Positions 49,531-59,792 of a stretch of DNA of 64,000 bases are shown piece after piece. Numbering within the stretch: the stretch's first letter is position 1; every line of letters begins with the position of its first letter. Made by a program: the position numbers and the translations under genes. A model generated the notes under the pieces. The model saw only the letters and a list, made by a program, of their open reading frames with translations, did not search any database and was not told the origin of the DNA. The stretch comes from Lutraria lutraria (taxonomy: Eukaryota; Mollusca; Bivalvia; Venerida; Mactridae): the NCBI GenBank assembly GCA_964023205.1, contig OZ026844.1, positions 31,047,326 to 31,111,325 on the forward strand. The letters are read 5' to 3'.

Positions 49531-49954
49531 GGTTGTGTGCGTTTCATAGACATAGCTTACCCAAGATAGAAGTTTTTAAAATTAATATCTTGCCATTACT
49601 AGTAAGTTTTAAATTTATTCATTTTATTGCCAAATGTTTAGCATTTATGTCTGAAGTGAATACAATGAGCATAGTCTTAATTTTAAAAAAATTATCTTAA
49701 CCAATTTAACGATTATGTCAAAGACATAACATCCATGTCTACAATGTTTCAATGCAATATACAGAATAATGTATAAAAATGTGAACATACACAAAAACTT
49801 GCCCAAAGTCAGTAAAAAGACGAAAAACATTTTTTTATTGACTTATCAAGTTATGTTAAAAAACAATAGACAACCCAAAGAATAACTGGCCAGTATATGT
49901 CAGACACAAACAATTAATCAAGTGAATACATTCTCTGACTAGTCATTAAAAGCC

Positions 49955-50105
49955 TCACGCAGTTGTGAATTCAAATCCCACAAAAGGGACTGAATTCCAT
50001 ATGTGAGGAAGCTATCCAGCTAGCTTAAAGGGGGTTGTTGGTTCTACTCAGGTGTAAGCCTCCACTTTTAAATCTGGGAGAGACATCAAATGACCCTGGC
50101 TATAA
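49955..50105 (+). mobile_element. SINE family 2, 5'-truncated
   Basis: B-box-like GTGAATTCAAATCCC, then 'tatgtgaggaagctatccagctagctta' in broken form and 'ggttctactcaggtg'. It is related to minus-strand copies at 52390 and 61905. Confidence 0.62.
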
Positions 50106-50199
50106 GTCTGATATTTAACCACGGAAAAAAAGAAACTAGATTTACCAATAACCCCCATACTCCGCTTTAACACAGAAAGATTTAATCTGAAGTTTTTCA

Positions 50200-50516
50200 G
50201 AAATGTTATTCGCTATCACTTAAAGATTTGAACTTGATTTCTTTTGAGAGGCAGTTTTACCCCAGGTCTTACAGAACGGACATGCCGAAAAGACCAAAAT
50301 TATTACCATTTAACTGTGTGACCTTGACCGTAGAGCTACAGCCATGGGAGTTATGCATACAACATCGTCCAATGATAGTTAATATTTGTGGTAACTTATT
50401 TCAAAATGCTCCGATGAATGACAATGTTAAAGCCTGGACTAGTTTCGGGACAGATAGAACTAAAGACAAAGTGACTCCCGATATAGCCCCCCCCCCCCCA
50501 CTATTTTAAAGTAGGG
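50200..50516. repeat. Interspersed repeat fragment with poly-C
   Basis: Includes GTGTGACCTTGACCGTAGAG and GACAAAGTGACTCCCGATAT followed by C12. The 93-codon frame running through it ends in the poly-C and is not a gene. Confidence 0.4.
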
Positions 50517-50569
50517 GCTTGAAAAACAATAAAGTATTTATGACAAATTCTTTCTCCAATGAACACATC

Positions 50570-50575
50570 TTTAAT
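50570..50575 (-). terminator. Possible polyadenylation signal of the AT-hook gene
   Basis: ATTAAA on the minus strand, 37 bases beyond the stop codon at 50612. No AATAAA was found between the stop and this site. Short for a 3' UTR but possible. Confidence 0.35.
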
Positions 50576-50611
50576 GATCCATCCTGGTATTTGAGAAGTG
50601 TATGATACAAA

Positions 50612-50872
50612 TCAGTCAATGGTCAAATCAATGAAGATTTCGGATGCTGTAGCATTAGTAACAACCTCATCGGGTGCTTCTGATTTGGTAACAACCACAT
50701 CACTTACACCTGCAACAGTTTCTTTAACAGTATCAACCATTACAGGTTCAACATCATCTCTAGGAACATTTGTCACTTCATTAGTTACATTAACGTTTTC
50801 AGACAGATCAGGTAACTCTACAGCAATAGTGAATTTTTCTTCCACAGAGCTTGAAGCCTGGTTCTCGTGCTT
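50612..50872 (-). CDS. AT-hook protein, last exon (acidic tail, SIM-like end)
   Basis: The acceptor CTCATTGTTTTAG precedes AAG CAC GAG; the exon runs 86 codons to TGA. It is rich in D, E, V, T and S with few basic residues, like the acidic tail of HMGA proteins but longer. The last residues EIFIDLTID match the hydrophobic-plus-DLT pattern of SUMO-interaction motifs. It joins in phase 0 to the exon ending at 51476. The opposite-strand 92-codon frame at 50598 is a shadow. The family is inferred from AT-hooks in the upstream exons; this exon alone would be unrecognisable. Confidence 0.78.
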   Translation of the reverse strand, partial: KHENQASSSVEEKFTIAVELPDLSENVNVTNEVTNVPRDDVEPVMVDTVKETVAGVSDVVVTKSEAPDEVVTNATASEIFIDLTID

Positions 50873-51475
50873 CTAAAACAATGAGAACAAAAGAGGTTAC
50901 CATAAATAAAATTTGGATTTAATTTGGATTTCATTAAGTTTAGCAGACTTTACTTGCATGATTCAAGCAACTTGCTTTTGACGTTAAATTAAAAGTTGGA
51001 AACAAATGACAGTAGATATAACATCTTTATAGTGTCTTTCACCAAAAACAGTCACTCCTTTCAATGTAAACGGCAGATTAAGAAAGTGTAGTATCTTTTT
51101 AGCTATTTCACAAAAATAATACAACAATTTTCAGCAGTAAATCTCTAAATTTGATAAGGATCACTAATAATATCATAATTAAATGCTTAACTGGTCTACA
51201 GTAGGTGCATACAAATTACACAGATACTGGTATACTGCAGTTATTTCCATGGGCATATGATGCTTGAATGACCAAATTTTATTCAAATCTAATTAATAGT
51301 AGTTTTAAAATTATGAAGCAATCACTACAAGCAATATGATTATATCACAATTGATCCTTATTAAATTTTGAGTAGTACACATGTGTATGATATTTCACCT
51401 GATCTTACATGAAGGAAAAAGCTTTGAATTATGAGTCAAAATGACACAAGACATGCTTGTTAAAAAATTTCTAAC

Positions 51476-51532
51476 CTTCTTTGAACCCTTGGGCCGTCCA
51501 CGCTTTCTACCTGATGGGATATTTACTTTTGT
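51476..51532 (-). CDS. AT-hook protein, exon with hook 5
   Basis: 57 nt, phase 0 at both ends, between a CATTGTAG acceptor and an AAGAAG|GTTAGA donor. The 19 residues end in GRKRGRPKGSKK, a canonical AT-hook (GRP core flanked by basic residues) that binds the minor groove of AT-rich DNA. Confidence 0.85.
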
Positions 51533-51697
51533 CTACAATGAGTAAGTGCATAAGATAAATTGTAAATAAATTGTAAACAAATAAGCAGAAATTCAAAATA
51601 ATTTTAAGCTACAGATCAATTTTGTGCAAGCTCAGACAAACAAGTAACTATGCACTTAAGTAATTCAGCTGATACTTTGGGAACAAGACTTGAAAGT

Positions 51698-51873
51698 ACA
51701 GTGTAACCTCTCCAAAGCAACACCCTTTAGAAGTAGCAAATCATGTTGTTGCTGAGAGGTGGTCGCTCTAGAGAGGTTAATTTGATAGTTAAATTGTACC
51801 ATAGAAAAAAACATGCTGTTGCTGAAGGGAGGTTGTTGCTCAAGAGATGCCCAGTCTGAAGAGGTTGCACTGC
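51698..51873. mobile_element. MITE family B copy in intron
   Basis: Ends ACAGTGTAACCTCTCC and GAGGTTGCACTGCAT; the interior 'gctgagaggtggtcgctctagagagg' in conserved order. It lies between hooks 4 and 5 of the AT-hook gene. Confidence 0.8.
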
Positions 51874-52010
51874 ATCTGACATATATTTAAAGCCTAACTT
51901 CAGTTATCTAACTAAGATGTATCATTGATATGTACAGAAAGTTTAAAGTAACATTTATTTCATTAAACACATTCATCATGAGCTGACTTCTAATAACTGT
52001 AACTTCTCAC

Positions 52011-52165
52011 TGATAGAGCTACCTATCACATCTCTATGTGAGAAAGTAGGCAGCTGCTTACAGAGGATGGGAGCCTAGTACCAGAAATGATGCTTAGGTG
52101 AACTGTCCACCTCATATTACCCTGACTGGCGAAAATAGTCGTAAAACTTGATATAAACTAACATT
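52011..52165 (+). mobile_element. SINE family 1, tRNA part degraded
   Basis: 'ctatgtgagaaagtaggcag', 'gaactgtccacctcat' and a final 'gtaaaacttgatataaac' match the body of the 6222 element. No intact A or B box. Confidence 0.7.
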
Positions 52166-52289
52166 AGTCATGAACATAATTATTGCCTTATTGTTTTGCA
52201 AATCAACACAGCCAGACTTACTGTGACATATTATAATGCTAGAGGTTTAACAGCCATCAATAGCCAAGGTTGTTTGGCGACTTACTGCT

Positions 52290-52389
52290 TTACTGAGAAC
52301 CAAATCTTGCAACTTTTAAAGCTTTACCGGGAACCAAATCTGGTGACTTTTGAAGCTTCATCGGGAACCAAATCTGGTGACTTTCAAGC
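52290..52389. repeat. Three copies of a 34-bp repeat
   Basis: GCTTTACCGGGAACCAAATC and variants occur three times in tandem, each followed by 'tggtgactttt'. It abuts a SINE. The 77-codon frame over it is not supported as a gene. Confidence 0.75.
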
Positions 52390-52545
52390 TTTAATGGTGG
52401 AGGAAGATGCCAGGCATACACCTAGGTAAAACCAACCCTCTGTAAGCTAGCTGGACTGCTTCCTCACATGTGAAATTTGACCCCTAGTGGGGTTTGAACG
52501 TACAGTGATTACAAGTCAGAGACCATAACCACTCTACCTCAGAGG
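52390..52545 (-). mobile_element. SINE family 2
   Basis: On the minus strand: GGTAGAGTGGTTATGGTC (A-box-like), CGTTCAAACCCC (B-box-like), then 'cacatgtgaggaagcagtcc', 'agctagcttacagagg' and 'ttttacctaggtgtatgcc'. The tRNA origin is clear but the boxes are worn. Confidence 0.72.
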
Positions 52546-52605
52546 CTCTAATTGCTGAATGATAATACTTACGATATTAATGCAAAATAGTACAGTAACA
52601 CTTAC

Positions 52606-52644
52606 ATTTGAAGCCACAGGATACTTTCTTGGTCTACCACATGA
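52606..52644 (-). CDS. AT-hook protein, exon with hook 4
   Basis: Only 39 nt (13 codons), phase 0, with a strong TTTTTCTTTTTCAG acceptor and a perfect AAT|GTAAGTG donor. The peptide is SCGRPRKYPVASN: the GRPRK core is present, but Cys replaces the usual basic residue before Gly, so this may be a weaker hook. Confidence 0.83.
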
Positions 52645-53249
52645 CTGAAAAAGAAAAACATTAATGTAACAATGGATGGTATATACAAGTATACTTGTAT
52701 GTCGGAGAATCACTGAATGTATGTTGTATAGTATAGATAATATAACCATACATACAATTATGTATGTCAAATCTCTATTTTGAAAGGAGTCCATGGTAAC
52801 TGTACAACTTGCACAATCTCAGTTTTATTGATTTTTTAACATGTTATAATATTGCCTACAAAAAAATACTTCAAACATTCTTTCATGACATCATCATGGT
52901 CATACCCTTCTAAAAAAATTGGAAAAAAATGTATATTGTACACTGTATGTGAGTTAGTTGCCAGCTCCTTTTTTATTTATCTGTTGTTCAACTGCCCATA
53001 CAACAGCTATATGCATATCAGAGTCACCACAGAGAAGGGAGAGAAGATTTAGAAGAACTGAGAATTCATATCATTCATTTTGTTTGTTTCATTTTCCTGA
53101 TTTTTTGTCTCAACCATTTCCTGTGATTTTTCTAAACACAGTATTGAGCTCAGTAGTTGAGATGGGGACACTGAAAAAGTGTCCCTGAAAGCAGCGCCAA
53201 GATTTAAGTACTGATTAAAATACTGGTAAGGTGAACTGGCTGGCTTATA

Positions 53250-53460
53250 TACTGTGGAATCATTCATTTTCGTTGGGGATTTTATTTCGTGGATTTCGTG
53301 GATCGGCTCATCCATGAAATCAAATCCCCACGAATTTAAATGCAGAGATAAGGCATTTCTTTTCTAAAATCAAAATCCACAAATTTATGTCCCCACGAAA
53401 TAGCCATTTTAGTAAAAACCACGAAAATTGATCCCAACGAAAATAAATGAAAATACAGTA
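53250..53460. mobile_element. MITE family C (TA-flanked), copy 1
   Basis: Left end TACTGTGGAATCATTCATTT, right end the inverse with one arm shortened ('aaatgaaaatacagta'). The interior 'cgtggatttcgtgg...ccacgaaa' forms a second inverted layer. Related to copies at 60709 and 61030. Confidence 0.82.
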
Positions 53461-53553
53461 ACTGAAATATTATTGAAAAATGGCTTTAAACCCATTGAAT
53501 CACAACAGTGTATGGTGTACATCTTGTTGAATTGACAACACAAATTAACAGAA

Positions 53554-54127
53554 TACAGTCAAACCTGTGAACAAAGGCCATCCTTGGGAAAGACAAAAAG
53601 AAACACAGTTACTGAAGTCATTTTTATTCTATATACATGTAATTATTAATTAACTGTTCAATAACAGGCGCGTTTTCACTTCAAATGCTGGGCTGATATG
53701 AGTTTCACCAAGACATTATGAACACAAAATTCGGTCATTATGAAAAAACTCGGCTATTATGAGATTCGGTCATTCTGATTGGCTTTCCAGCTGGGCCATT
53801 ATGAAAAACTCGGCTATTATAAGATTCGGTCATTCTGATTGGCTGTCCAGCTCGTCCATTATGAAACCACTGCTATAGTCTATAGTTAATTCATAAAATT
53901 GTCAGTAAGCAAGTGTTTTCATAATGGCCTTGTTATTGGCTTCAGACAGTCATATAAGCCCTCAGCCTTCGGCCTCAGGCAAATATGATGGTCTTCAGTC
54001 CAATAACAAGACCGTTATGAAAACACTCACTTATTAACATTATATTAATGATGGTTTATAGAAGAATGGCCTTTATTCACAAGGTGGCATTTATTGTGAG
54101 GTGGTTACTAACACAGATTTGACTGTA
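53554..54127. mobile_element. MITE family A copy broken by an insertion with a long palindrome
   Basis: The family A left half is at 53554-53612 and the right half at 54045-54127. Between them are two 'cattctgattggct' tandem units (53733-53870) and a ~130-bp palindrome (53905-54040) whose arms read AGTGTTTTCATAATGGCC and the inverse CGTTATGAAAACACT around a CAGCCTTCGGCC centre. Part of the MITE middle is missing. Confidence 0.65.
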
Positions 54128-54499
54128 GCATAAAAACTTGAACCCTATTACTTGACCGAGATATCTCTGTAGTGTGCAATTCTGATACTTGTATTAACAT
54201 GCAAATGTTTATATCTAAATACTTGTTGAAGGTCATTCAAGGATTTCTGTCTGAAATGTGATTACATAATTAGGTTGTAACAGAAAATAAGTCTATGGTT
54301 TCACCTTGTTGTGTTAATGTGGGATTTAAAATAAAAACTGAATGTCAGTGAATAAAACTTTTATTTTCTATACAATTAAGTTGACAATTAAAACGCCAAC
54401 AAAGTTACAAATAAATAATAAAACAATACAACTATTGACATAATATGGCCCAGGGATTTTCTACTTTATACAAAAAAAACCTGGAAAGCAAAATACAAG

Positions 54500-54727
54500 T
54501 ACCCTAGACCCAGCAGGATTAATTGTTGGTTTAAACAAGAATTTTCTATGAGAAAATGCAATTTGTGCTGTATGAACAAAATAGGTGATGAATTTCATTA
54601 TTTATTTAAGTGCTGTTGCTTCAGAGAAAATAGGAAAAATATTTTTCATCCTAAACTTTGTTTTAATCCAAATATCTACACCTTCAAAAATATTATGAAT
54701 ACAGAAAAGAAGAGAAAAATATTATAA
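54500..54727 (+). pseudogene. LINE reverse-transcriptase C-terminal fragment
   Basis: The + strand frame carries MRKCNLCCMNKIGDEFHYLF and then KCCCFRENRK before a stop at 54725, the same C..C..EFH.LFKC pattern as the fragment at 20325. It is 5'-truncated and dead. It lies in the large AT-hook gene intron, just downstream of the TRIM-like gene and in antisense to it. Confidence 0.62.
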
Positions 54728-55044
54728 ATTTGGGTAAATTTATTAGAATAATTCTTAAGCATACAAAAAAACACCTGACAAAATACTAAACTTAATCAAC
54801 AAAATTATGTTTTCCTATGTAAATTGTATGTATTCTCACTGTATTTAACTCTCTACAGTTTTACCTACATGTATGGTCAGGGGTCAAATTGATATTGAAC
54901 ACTCATTTCAGAATTATGTACATATATATAAATTAAATATTTGACTCTTTTGATAGTAATGGTTAATTCTGTGTACTCTCCAACACCCTCAGAGATACAA
55001 ATGAGTTTCAAGTATTAGTTCTTTTTCTTATTTCAGACATCCAT

Positions 55045-56832
55045 TTACAGCAGTTGGAACTCATGAACGGTATTGTTTGTGTCCTTGTCATCCCTTGAAC
55101 CAAAGTTACAAATGTACAGTTGGTTTGTAACACTACAGAAGGCCAAACAGACTGGATGGCTGACAGAGTCTTCATTCTTAAGCAACACTTTACCAGTCTT
55201 GAAATCATCTGATATGGACTCCACGCTTTGGTTGTTACGGCAACACACCAGAAGAGTTCCATCATCTAACAGGGCAAGTCCTAATGGTAAACATAGAGTA
55301 TCAGAGTCATAGAATGTGCGTATCTCACCCTTGAAGTTCATTTTAATGATCAAATGATTATTTATGTCCGACATAATCACAGTATCATCTTCATTGCCAA
55401 ATATGATGGCAGAGGGTAAAATATTAAAGTCTTGATTGATTTCTGGTGAAATAATGGTGTGCAATACATCTCCATCCATTTTCATGATCTTCACACTGTT
55501 TGGTTGTTTAAATGTCACGGCCAACTTGTCATTCTTGTAAGCAATGCCTCGGCATTCTCCACCAACTCTCAACTCATGGGAAACCGCTAGCTTTTCATGA
55601 ACATAAAAAAACTGAATGCTGTGTCTCTTGGGTATTGTTGTTGCAACCAGTCCATTATCTATAGCAGTGACACAGTCTGGAGAATGCTCTAAGTAAGGTG
55701 TGGACTGTACAGAGGTCTTGACGAGGTCCACAAGCTTCACACAATGATTAAATCCATCAGTTATAACTAGTTTACCAGATTCCAACATCAGACAATCATT
55801 TATACCACACGCTTTTATATCATTCTCCGTTCTTATGTTGATCATTCTAATATACTTCAAATTTTTATCAATTACTTCGAAGTCATTGCTTCCCATTTCA
55901 TTTTCAAATTCACTATCAGGAAATGACTGGCGTCCATTCTCATCTGGCGGTTCACTGAACTCTGGGACAGAACTTTCTGGTTGCTTATAGTTACAATGAT
56001 TTGGAATACCAGACAAATGTGCTTCTGTAGTTTCCATAGACACACTTGAGGCAAAACTTCCTAAGTGTTCACATTTAGACAGAAAACTCTCAATGTCAGG
56101 CGATTCAACATATCTGTAAGTTTGCGATATGGAATCTTTTGTCTCATTTAACTCATTCAACTTCTTTTCAGCAGATACTAAACTTTGCTTCACTTTTACG
56201 GTAAAATACACCATAGAATCTGCTGAAGATACATAATTCAATCGGGCACGCACTTTCTCCATGTCTTCTATAAGCACTTTGTTTTGCTCCATCAAATCAC
56301 TTAAAACTCCAATATTTTCCTTCTTCCTTTTCTGTGCCTCTTTTACAGTATTTGAAAACAGTTTATCAACATGCTCATATATTCTCTCTTTGTAAGTAAT
56401 AATTTCATCTAAAACATTCTTATACGTCCGTTCGACGACTTTTATATCATTTAAAAGTTCACTATCTAACAACTTCATTTCATACTTCATTGTAGCTATT
56501 TTTTCATACAATAAATTAACAGCCTTCACATTTTTATTCCTATGGGAGCATTTACGGATATTGTCAACATGAGAACAATGCATATGATCTGATTCTATAC
56601 ACTGTAAACAACCTAAATCATCATGTATTTTACAATAATGCTTTATTTTGAGATTATGTTTCTCGCATAAATCATCAACATGCGGTTCAAATGCAGAACA
56701 ATTCCTGCCTTCCACACGTGATATGCTACCATTGGTTGAGAAGTCGGTAGTTTCATGAAATGATGAAGAATGGTTCGAGTTCATACAATCCACACGCAAG
56801 TGTTCACAACACTCGGCACAGTATCCTTCCAT
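55045..56832 (-). CDS. TRIM-like B-box / coiled-coil / beta-propeller protein
   Basis: A single-exon frame of 595 residues. The ATG at 56832 is chosen because the longer frame to 56874 begins with GTG; a CTTTTCTCAG acceptor at about 56879 suggests a 5' UTR exon upstream. Residues 5-26 have a Cys/His cluster like a worn B-box 1. Residues 56-88 form a complete type-2 B-box (C56, H59, C67, H70, C75, C78, H83, H88) that would bind two zinc ions. About 95-260 is a charged, heptad-like coiled coil. About 330-595 has NHL-like propeller repeats such as SGKLVITDGFNHCVKLVDL. There is no RING, so E3 ligase activity is doubtful. Such RING-less TRIM proteins are numerous in bivalves, where roles in immunity or post-transcriptional control are proposed. 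It lies wholly inside an intron of the AT-hook gene, on the same strand. Recognition as B-box protein is firm; the closer name is open. Confidence 0.9.
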   Translation of the reverse strand: MEGYCAECCEHLRVDCMNSNHSSSFHETTDFSTNGSISRVEGRNCSAFEPHVDDLCEKHNLKIKHYCKIHDDLGCLQCIESDHMHCSHVDNIRKCSHRNKNVKAVNLLYEKIATMKYEMKLLDSELLNDIKVVERTYKNVLDEIITYKERIYEHVDKLFSNTVKEAQKRKKENIGVLSDLMEQNKVLIEDMEKVRARLNYVSSADSMVYFTVKVKQSLVSAEKKLNELNETKDSISQTYRYVESPDIESFLSKCEHLGSFASSVSMETTEAHLSGIPNHCNYKQPESSVPEFSEPPDENGRQSFPDSEFENEMGSNDFEVIDKNLKYIRMINIRTENDIKACGINDCLMLESGKLVITDGFNHCVKLVDLVKTSVQSTPYLEHSPDCVTAIDNGLVATTIPKRHSIQFFYVHEKLAVSHELRVGGECRGIAYKNDKLAVTFKQPNSVKIMKMDGDVLHTIISPEINQDFNILPSAIIFGNEDDTVIMSDINNHLIIKMNFKGEIRTFYDSDTLCLPLGLALLDDGTLLVCCRNNQSVESISDDFKTGKVLLKNEDSVSHPVCLAFCSVTNQLYICNFGSRDDKDTNNTVHEFQLL

Positions 56833-56879
56833 TTCTCGATTTACGCCTTCATACGAACTTGGTAATAAAGACACTGATC

Positions 56880-57621
56880 TGAGAAAAGCTTTTCACCCAG
56901 AAACAGCCATGTTTTAAAGTTAGCTTAGTTAGATTATCAAATTATCAAGTTTTCATTCAAAGAATTCTGCCCAGAAACAGCCATTTTAAAGTTTACTCAG
57001 CTGAATTATCAGTTGATAAAAGTACCAAGTTTCATATGACCAATTTAAATCACTGAATCACAAGTTAAATTTAGTAACTTGTTAAAAGTTACACATATTT
57101 GGCAGTGTTCAATTTTAAACAATCCTATTCATATCAGAAGGAAGTTTTGCAATTGTCCAATGAATATCTAGTTACTTAATATCCCAGATCTCGATAACAT
57201 CAGCATAGCATTTTCAACAAATAACAATTCAACTGATATCTGACATCATGGAAAATTACTGGAGTTATTTTTAGAATACACATCATGTAAAAATGGTTTT
57301 CCACAAATTTATATTTAGCACTTCTTTATCAAGAATAAGTTAAAGGATTTTTGTTTGTTTACTAAGTATTGGGAATAATTTAAATGAAATTCCGACATGA
57401 AAAGTAAGATATCTTGCATGTTTTCAACTACATGATTTTATGATTGTAAAATACTGAATATTTTTTTTATGTTTGATGTCTGACATTGAAATGAGTCTTA
57501 ATTACATAATAATAATAACATTGATTAATCAAATTGTATGTACATTTAATACATGATTTAAGGTGACAATACAATAAATACATTTATAAAAGAAGCATGT
57601 TGAGTTTGATAAAACAAGTAT
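56880..57621. other. Probable 5' flank / 5' UTR intron of the TRIM-like gene; no other gene
   Basis: AT-rich. 'gcccagaaacagccattttaaagtt' occurs twice in near-identical form (56897 and 56970), a ~75-bp tandem duplication directly upstream of the splice acceptor. No promoter motif could be named. Confidence 0.4.
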
Positions 57622-57792
57622 GGTACAACCTCTCCAGAGCGGCCCTCTCTTGAGCAACAATCTCTGTTCAACAACATGATTTTTTTCACAGCACAATTAA
57701 ACTATTAATTTAACCTCTCTAGAGCAACAACCTCTCAAGAACAACATAATTTTGCTTCATCCAAAGGGTGTTACTTAGGAGGTTGCACTGTA
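57622..57792. mobile_element. MITE family B copy, abutting a family A copy
   Basis: Ends GTACAACCTCTCCAGAGC and GGAGGTTGCACTGTA; the next base begins a family A element, so the two families sit end to end. Confidence 0.85.
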
Positions 57793-58319
57793 CCATCAAA
57801 CCTGTGAATAAAGACCACCCTTGGGAAAGACAAAATGTGGTCTTTATCAACAAGTACAGAACTGATGTAATTTTGTTCCAAATAATTAAAGGGGTATACC
57901 CTACAACCTGGTGCGATTAGAATTAAAGCAAAACGATGATAAATTAGAAGCTTGTAAAGAAAAAAGCCGACAAGAAAGTTTCAGGCAAAAATTCATCCAA
58001 TTAAAAATAAAATCATAAAAAATATGTATTTGTGACACATACATTTAGTCATGGAAATTTTTGGGTGGAAGTGATTTATTATTCATAGCTATGTTTTTTG
58101 CGGCTAGTACCTAAACTAGTCATTTTATGACCCAAGTTCTTCTTGCATTTATCCATTATATATTATTTTACATATACATCTAGCACATTTTTACACTTTC
58201 ACAGAATGTTTGTCAGATGTAGGGTATGCCCCTTTAATGACGGTTATCAAAAGGATGGCCTTTAATGACAGGGTGGCCTCAATTTGGAGGTGGTCAGTCA
58301 CTAAAACAGGTTTGACTGA
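57793..58319. mobile_element. MITE family A copy interrupted by a TTAA element
   Basis: The left part, CATCAAACCTGTGAATAAAG onward, stops at 57885; the right part resumes 'tgacggttatcaaaaggatggcc' and ends CAGGTTTGACTGA. Compare 48057-48216, where the same internal text is continuous. Confidence 0.85.
57890..58233. mobile_element. MITE with TTAA target duplication (piggyBac-like)
   Basis: 344 bp with inverted ends AGGGGTATACCCTACA / TGTAGGGTATGCCCCT, flanked on both sides by TTAA (57886-57889, 58234-58237). It is nested in a family A MITE, so it is the younger insertion. TTAA specificity is the hallmark of piggyBac transposases; no coding sequence remains. Confidence 0.83.
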
Positions 58320-58349
58320 ATGTTATTTAATAGGAGGAGGAAAATGATG

Positions 58350-58411
58350 TACCCGATGCGGGGCTGGAGCTTGCAAATCAGATGCTCTACCTACTAGCTA
58401 ATCGGGCTGGT
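58350..58411 (-). other. tRNA-like fragment
   Basis: The minus strand reads CCCGATTAGCTAGTAGGTAG, then 'catctgatttgcaagc' and 'cccgcatcggg'. The D-arm and anticodon-arm resemblance is clear but the T-arm is missing. It is a SINE head or tRNA pseudogene, not a working tRNA. Confidence 0.4.
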
Positions 58412-58835
58412 GAATATCCCAGCAAATTTATAAATACTATATACCACACTGCCACAGTTGCATTCTGTTTATAGGCAATACCCCTCAAGGATTTTATGTT
58501 GTCCACAATTTTCTTAGTACTTTCTATGAGTTAATTGAATTAAGGTTTGATTGATCTTGGGGAAGGTAGTATTATGGGGAAGGAAATGTGTTTTTTTGTA
58601 TGTGTTTGTTTTTCTATAAATCCTATTGATATAATTATGTATTTTATCATCAAAACACATACAGCATAAGGTAATTACCTAAAAATGTTAACTTAAATTT
58701 CCTTATTTCAGGCATCTCAGGTGAACAAATGAATAGTTCTTTTTTAGTCTCTGTGTAATTCTTTTGAAAAAAAATTGTTTATATGCCATTGGATCTAATG
58801 TACAACTACAGTGAATATACTTGGTAAAATTAGTA

Positions 58836-59002
58836 ACAGTGCAACTTCTCCAGAGCAGCCCTCTATTAGCAACAACCTCTATTCAACATTAGCATGAATT
58901 TTTCCACCATTAATTCAACCTCTCTTAAGCAATTACCTCTCAAAACAGCATAAGTTTACTTCCCCTAAAGGGTGTTGCTTGCTTTGGAGAGGTTGCACTG
59001 TA
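58836..59002. mobile_element. MITE family B copy
   Basis: Ends AACAGTGCAACTTCTCCAG and TTTGGAGAGGTTGCACTGTA, a well-preserved pair. Confidence 0.85.
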
Positions 59003-59170
59003 CTTTAATCTAACAAAACAGTTTCTGTTTACTTCACTTGACTCAAAGAATTTCAGAGTCATGTAGTTAAGTCAAGCAAAATCACTGTCAGGTGGTGTAT
59101 GGCTATATTTGAAATGATAGAAGATATGAAACAAGGATACATACATTTTAATAAATAATGTTTTACTTAC

Positions 59171-59218
59171 AGGATATGAATTCTTTCTTGGTCGTCCTTT
59201 TTTTCTTTTTATTACAGG
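59171..59218 (-). CDS. AT-hook protein, exon with hook 3
   Basis: 48 nt (16 codons), phase 0. The acceptor CTAACTTTTACAG and donor CCT|GTAAGT are both strong. The peptide PVIKRKKGRPRKNSYP holds a canonical hook. The intron to the next exon (52644) is 6.5 kb and contains the TRIM-like gene. Confidence 0.87.
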
Positions 59219-59792
59219 CTGTAAAAGTTAGGTTTATCATAATTATTACCAAGAAATATGTGTCATTACCTGAAATCATATTTCATATCATTTGATAGTT
59301 GTACACAACTTTTTGCCAGTGGTTCACTTATGTATTGTATAAGTGGTGAAGTAAGTGACATGGAAATGTTAGCGCCATAACCACTGTACCTAGGCCCCGA
59401 AATTAAAATTTTGGAATAATTTATAAAATGTAGGTATAATAAGACTTGCATCATACACTATCTCCCCACCTATTTACCTCTTTACATTGGTTTTAATCTT
59501 TGTAGGAACCCAGCAATTTAATCAAGATTACTGAACAACTTAGACACAAATAAAAAATGCATAAATAACACTAGTCAACTGTATTCAAGCACACCTGCAT
59601 ATCGTAAATTTAAAGATTCAGTAAACAGCTTTTTTACTGTAAACAAACTGTTTATTGAATGTATAAGATTACAATTCAATGTAATAAAATACATTCTAGT
59701 GCAATAAATCTGCTATAGTGATCAACAATAAAAATGCCAAAAATGTTCAGATCAGCTGCTAAAAATAAAATTGTGTAACTACAAATGCATGT

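Noticed and set aside
50228..50509. 93-codon frame ending in PPPPLF
   Set aside because: Runs through an interspersed repeat and poly-C; no coding signals.
50598..50876. Thr/Ser/Val-rich + strand frame
   Set aside because: Shadow of the last AT-hook gene exon, which has acceptor, stop and phase on the minus strand.
55008..55312. Short frames on both strands over the 3' end of the TRIM-like gene
   Set aside because: Shadows of the 595-residue frame.
56833..56874. GTG start giving 609 residues for the TRIM-like protein
   Set aside because: Animal genes rarely start with GTG, an ATG follows 14 codons later, and a splice acceptor lies just upstream, so this part is probably 5' UTR.
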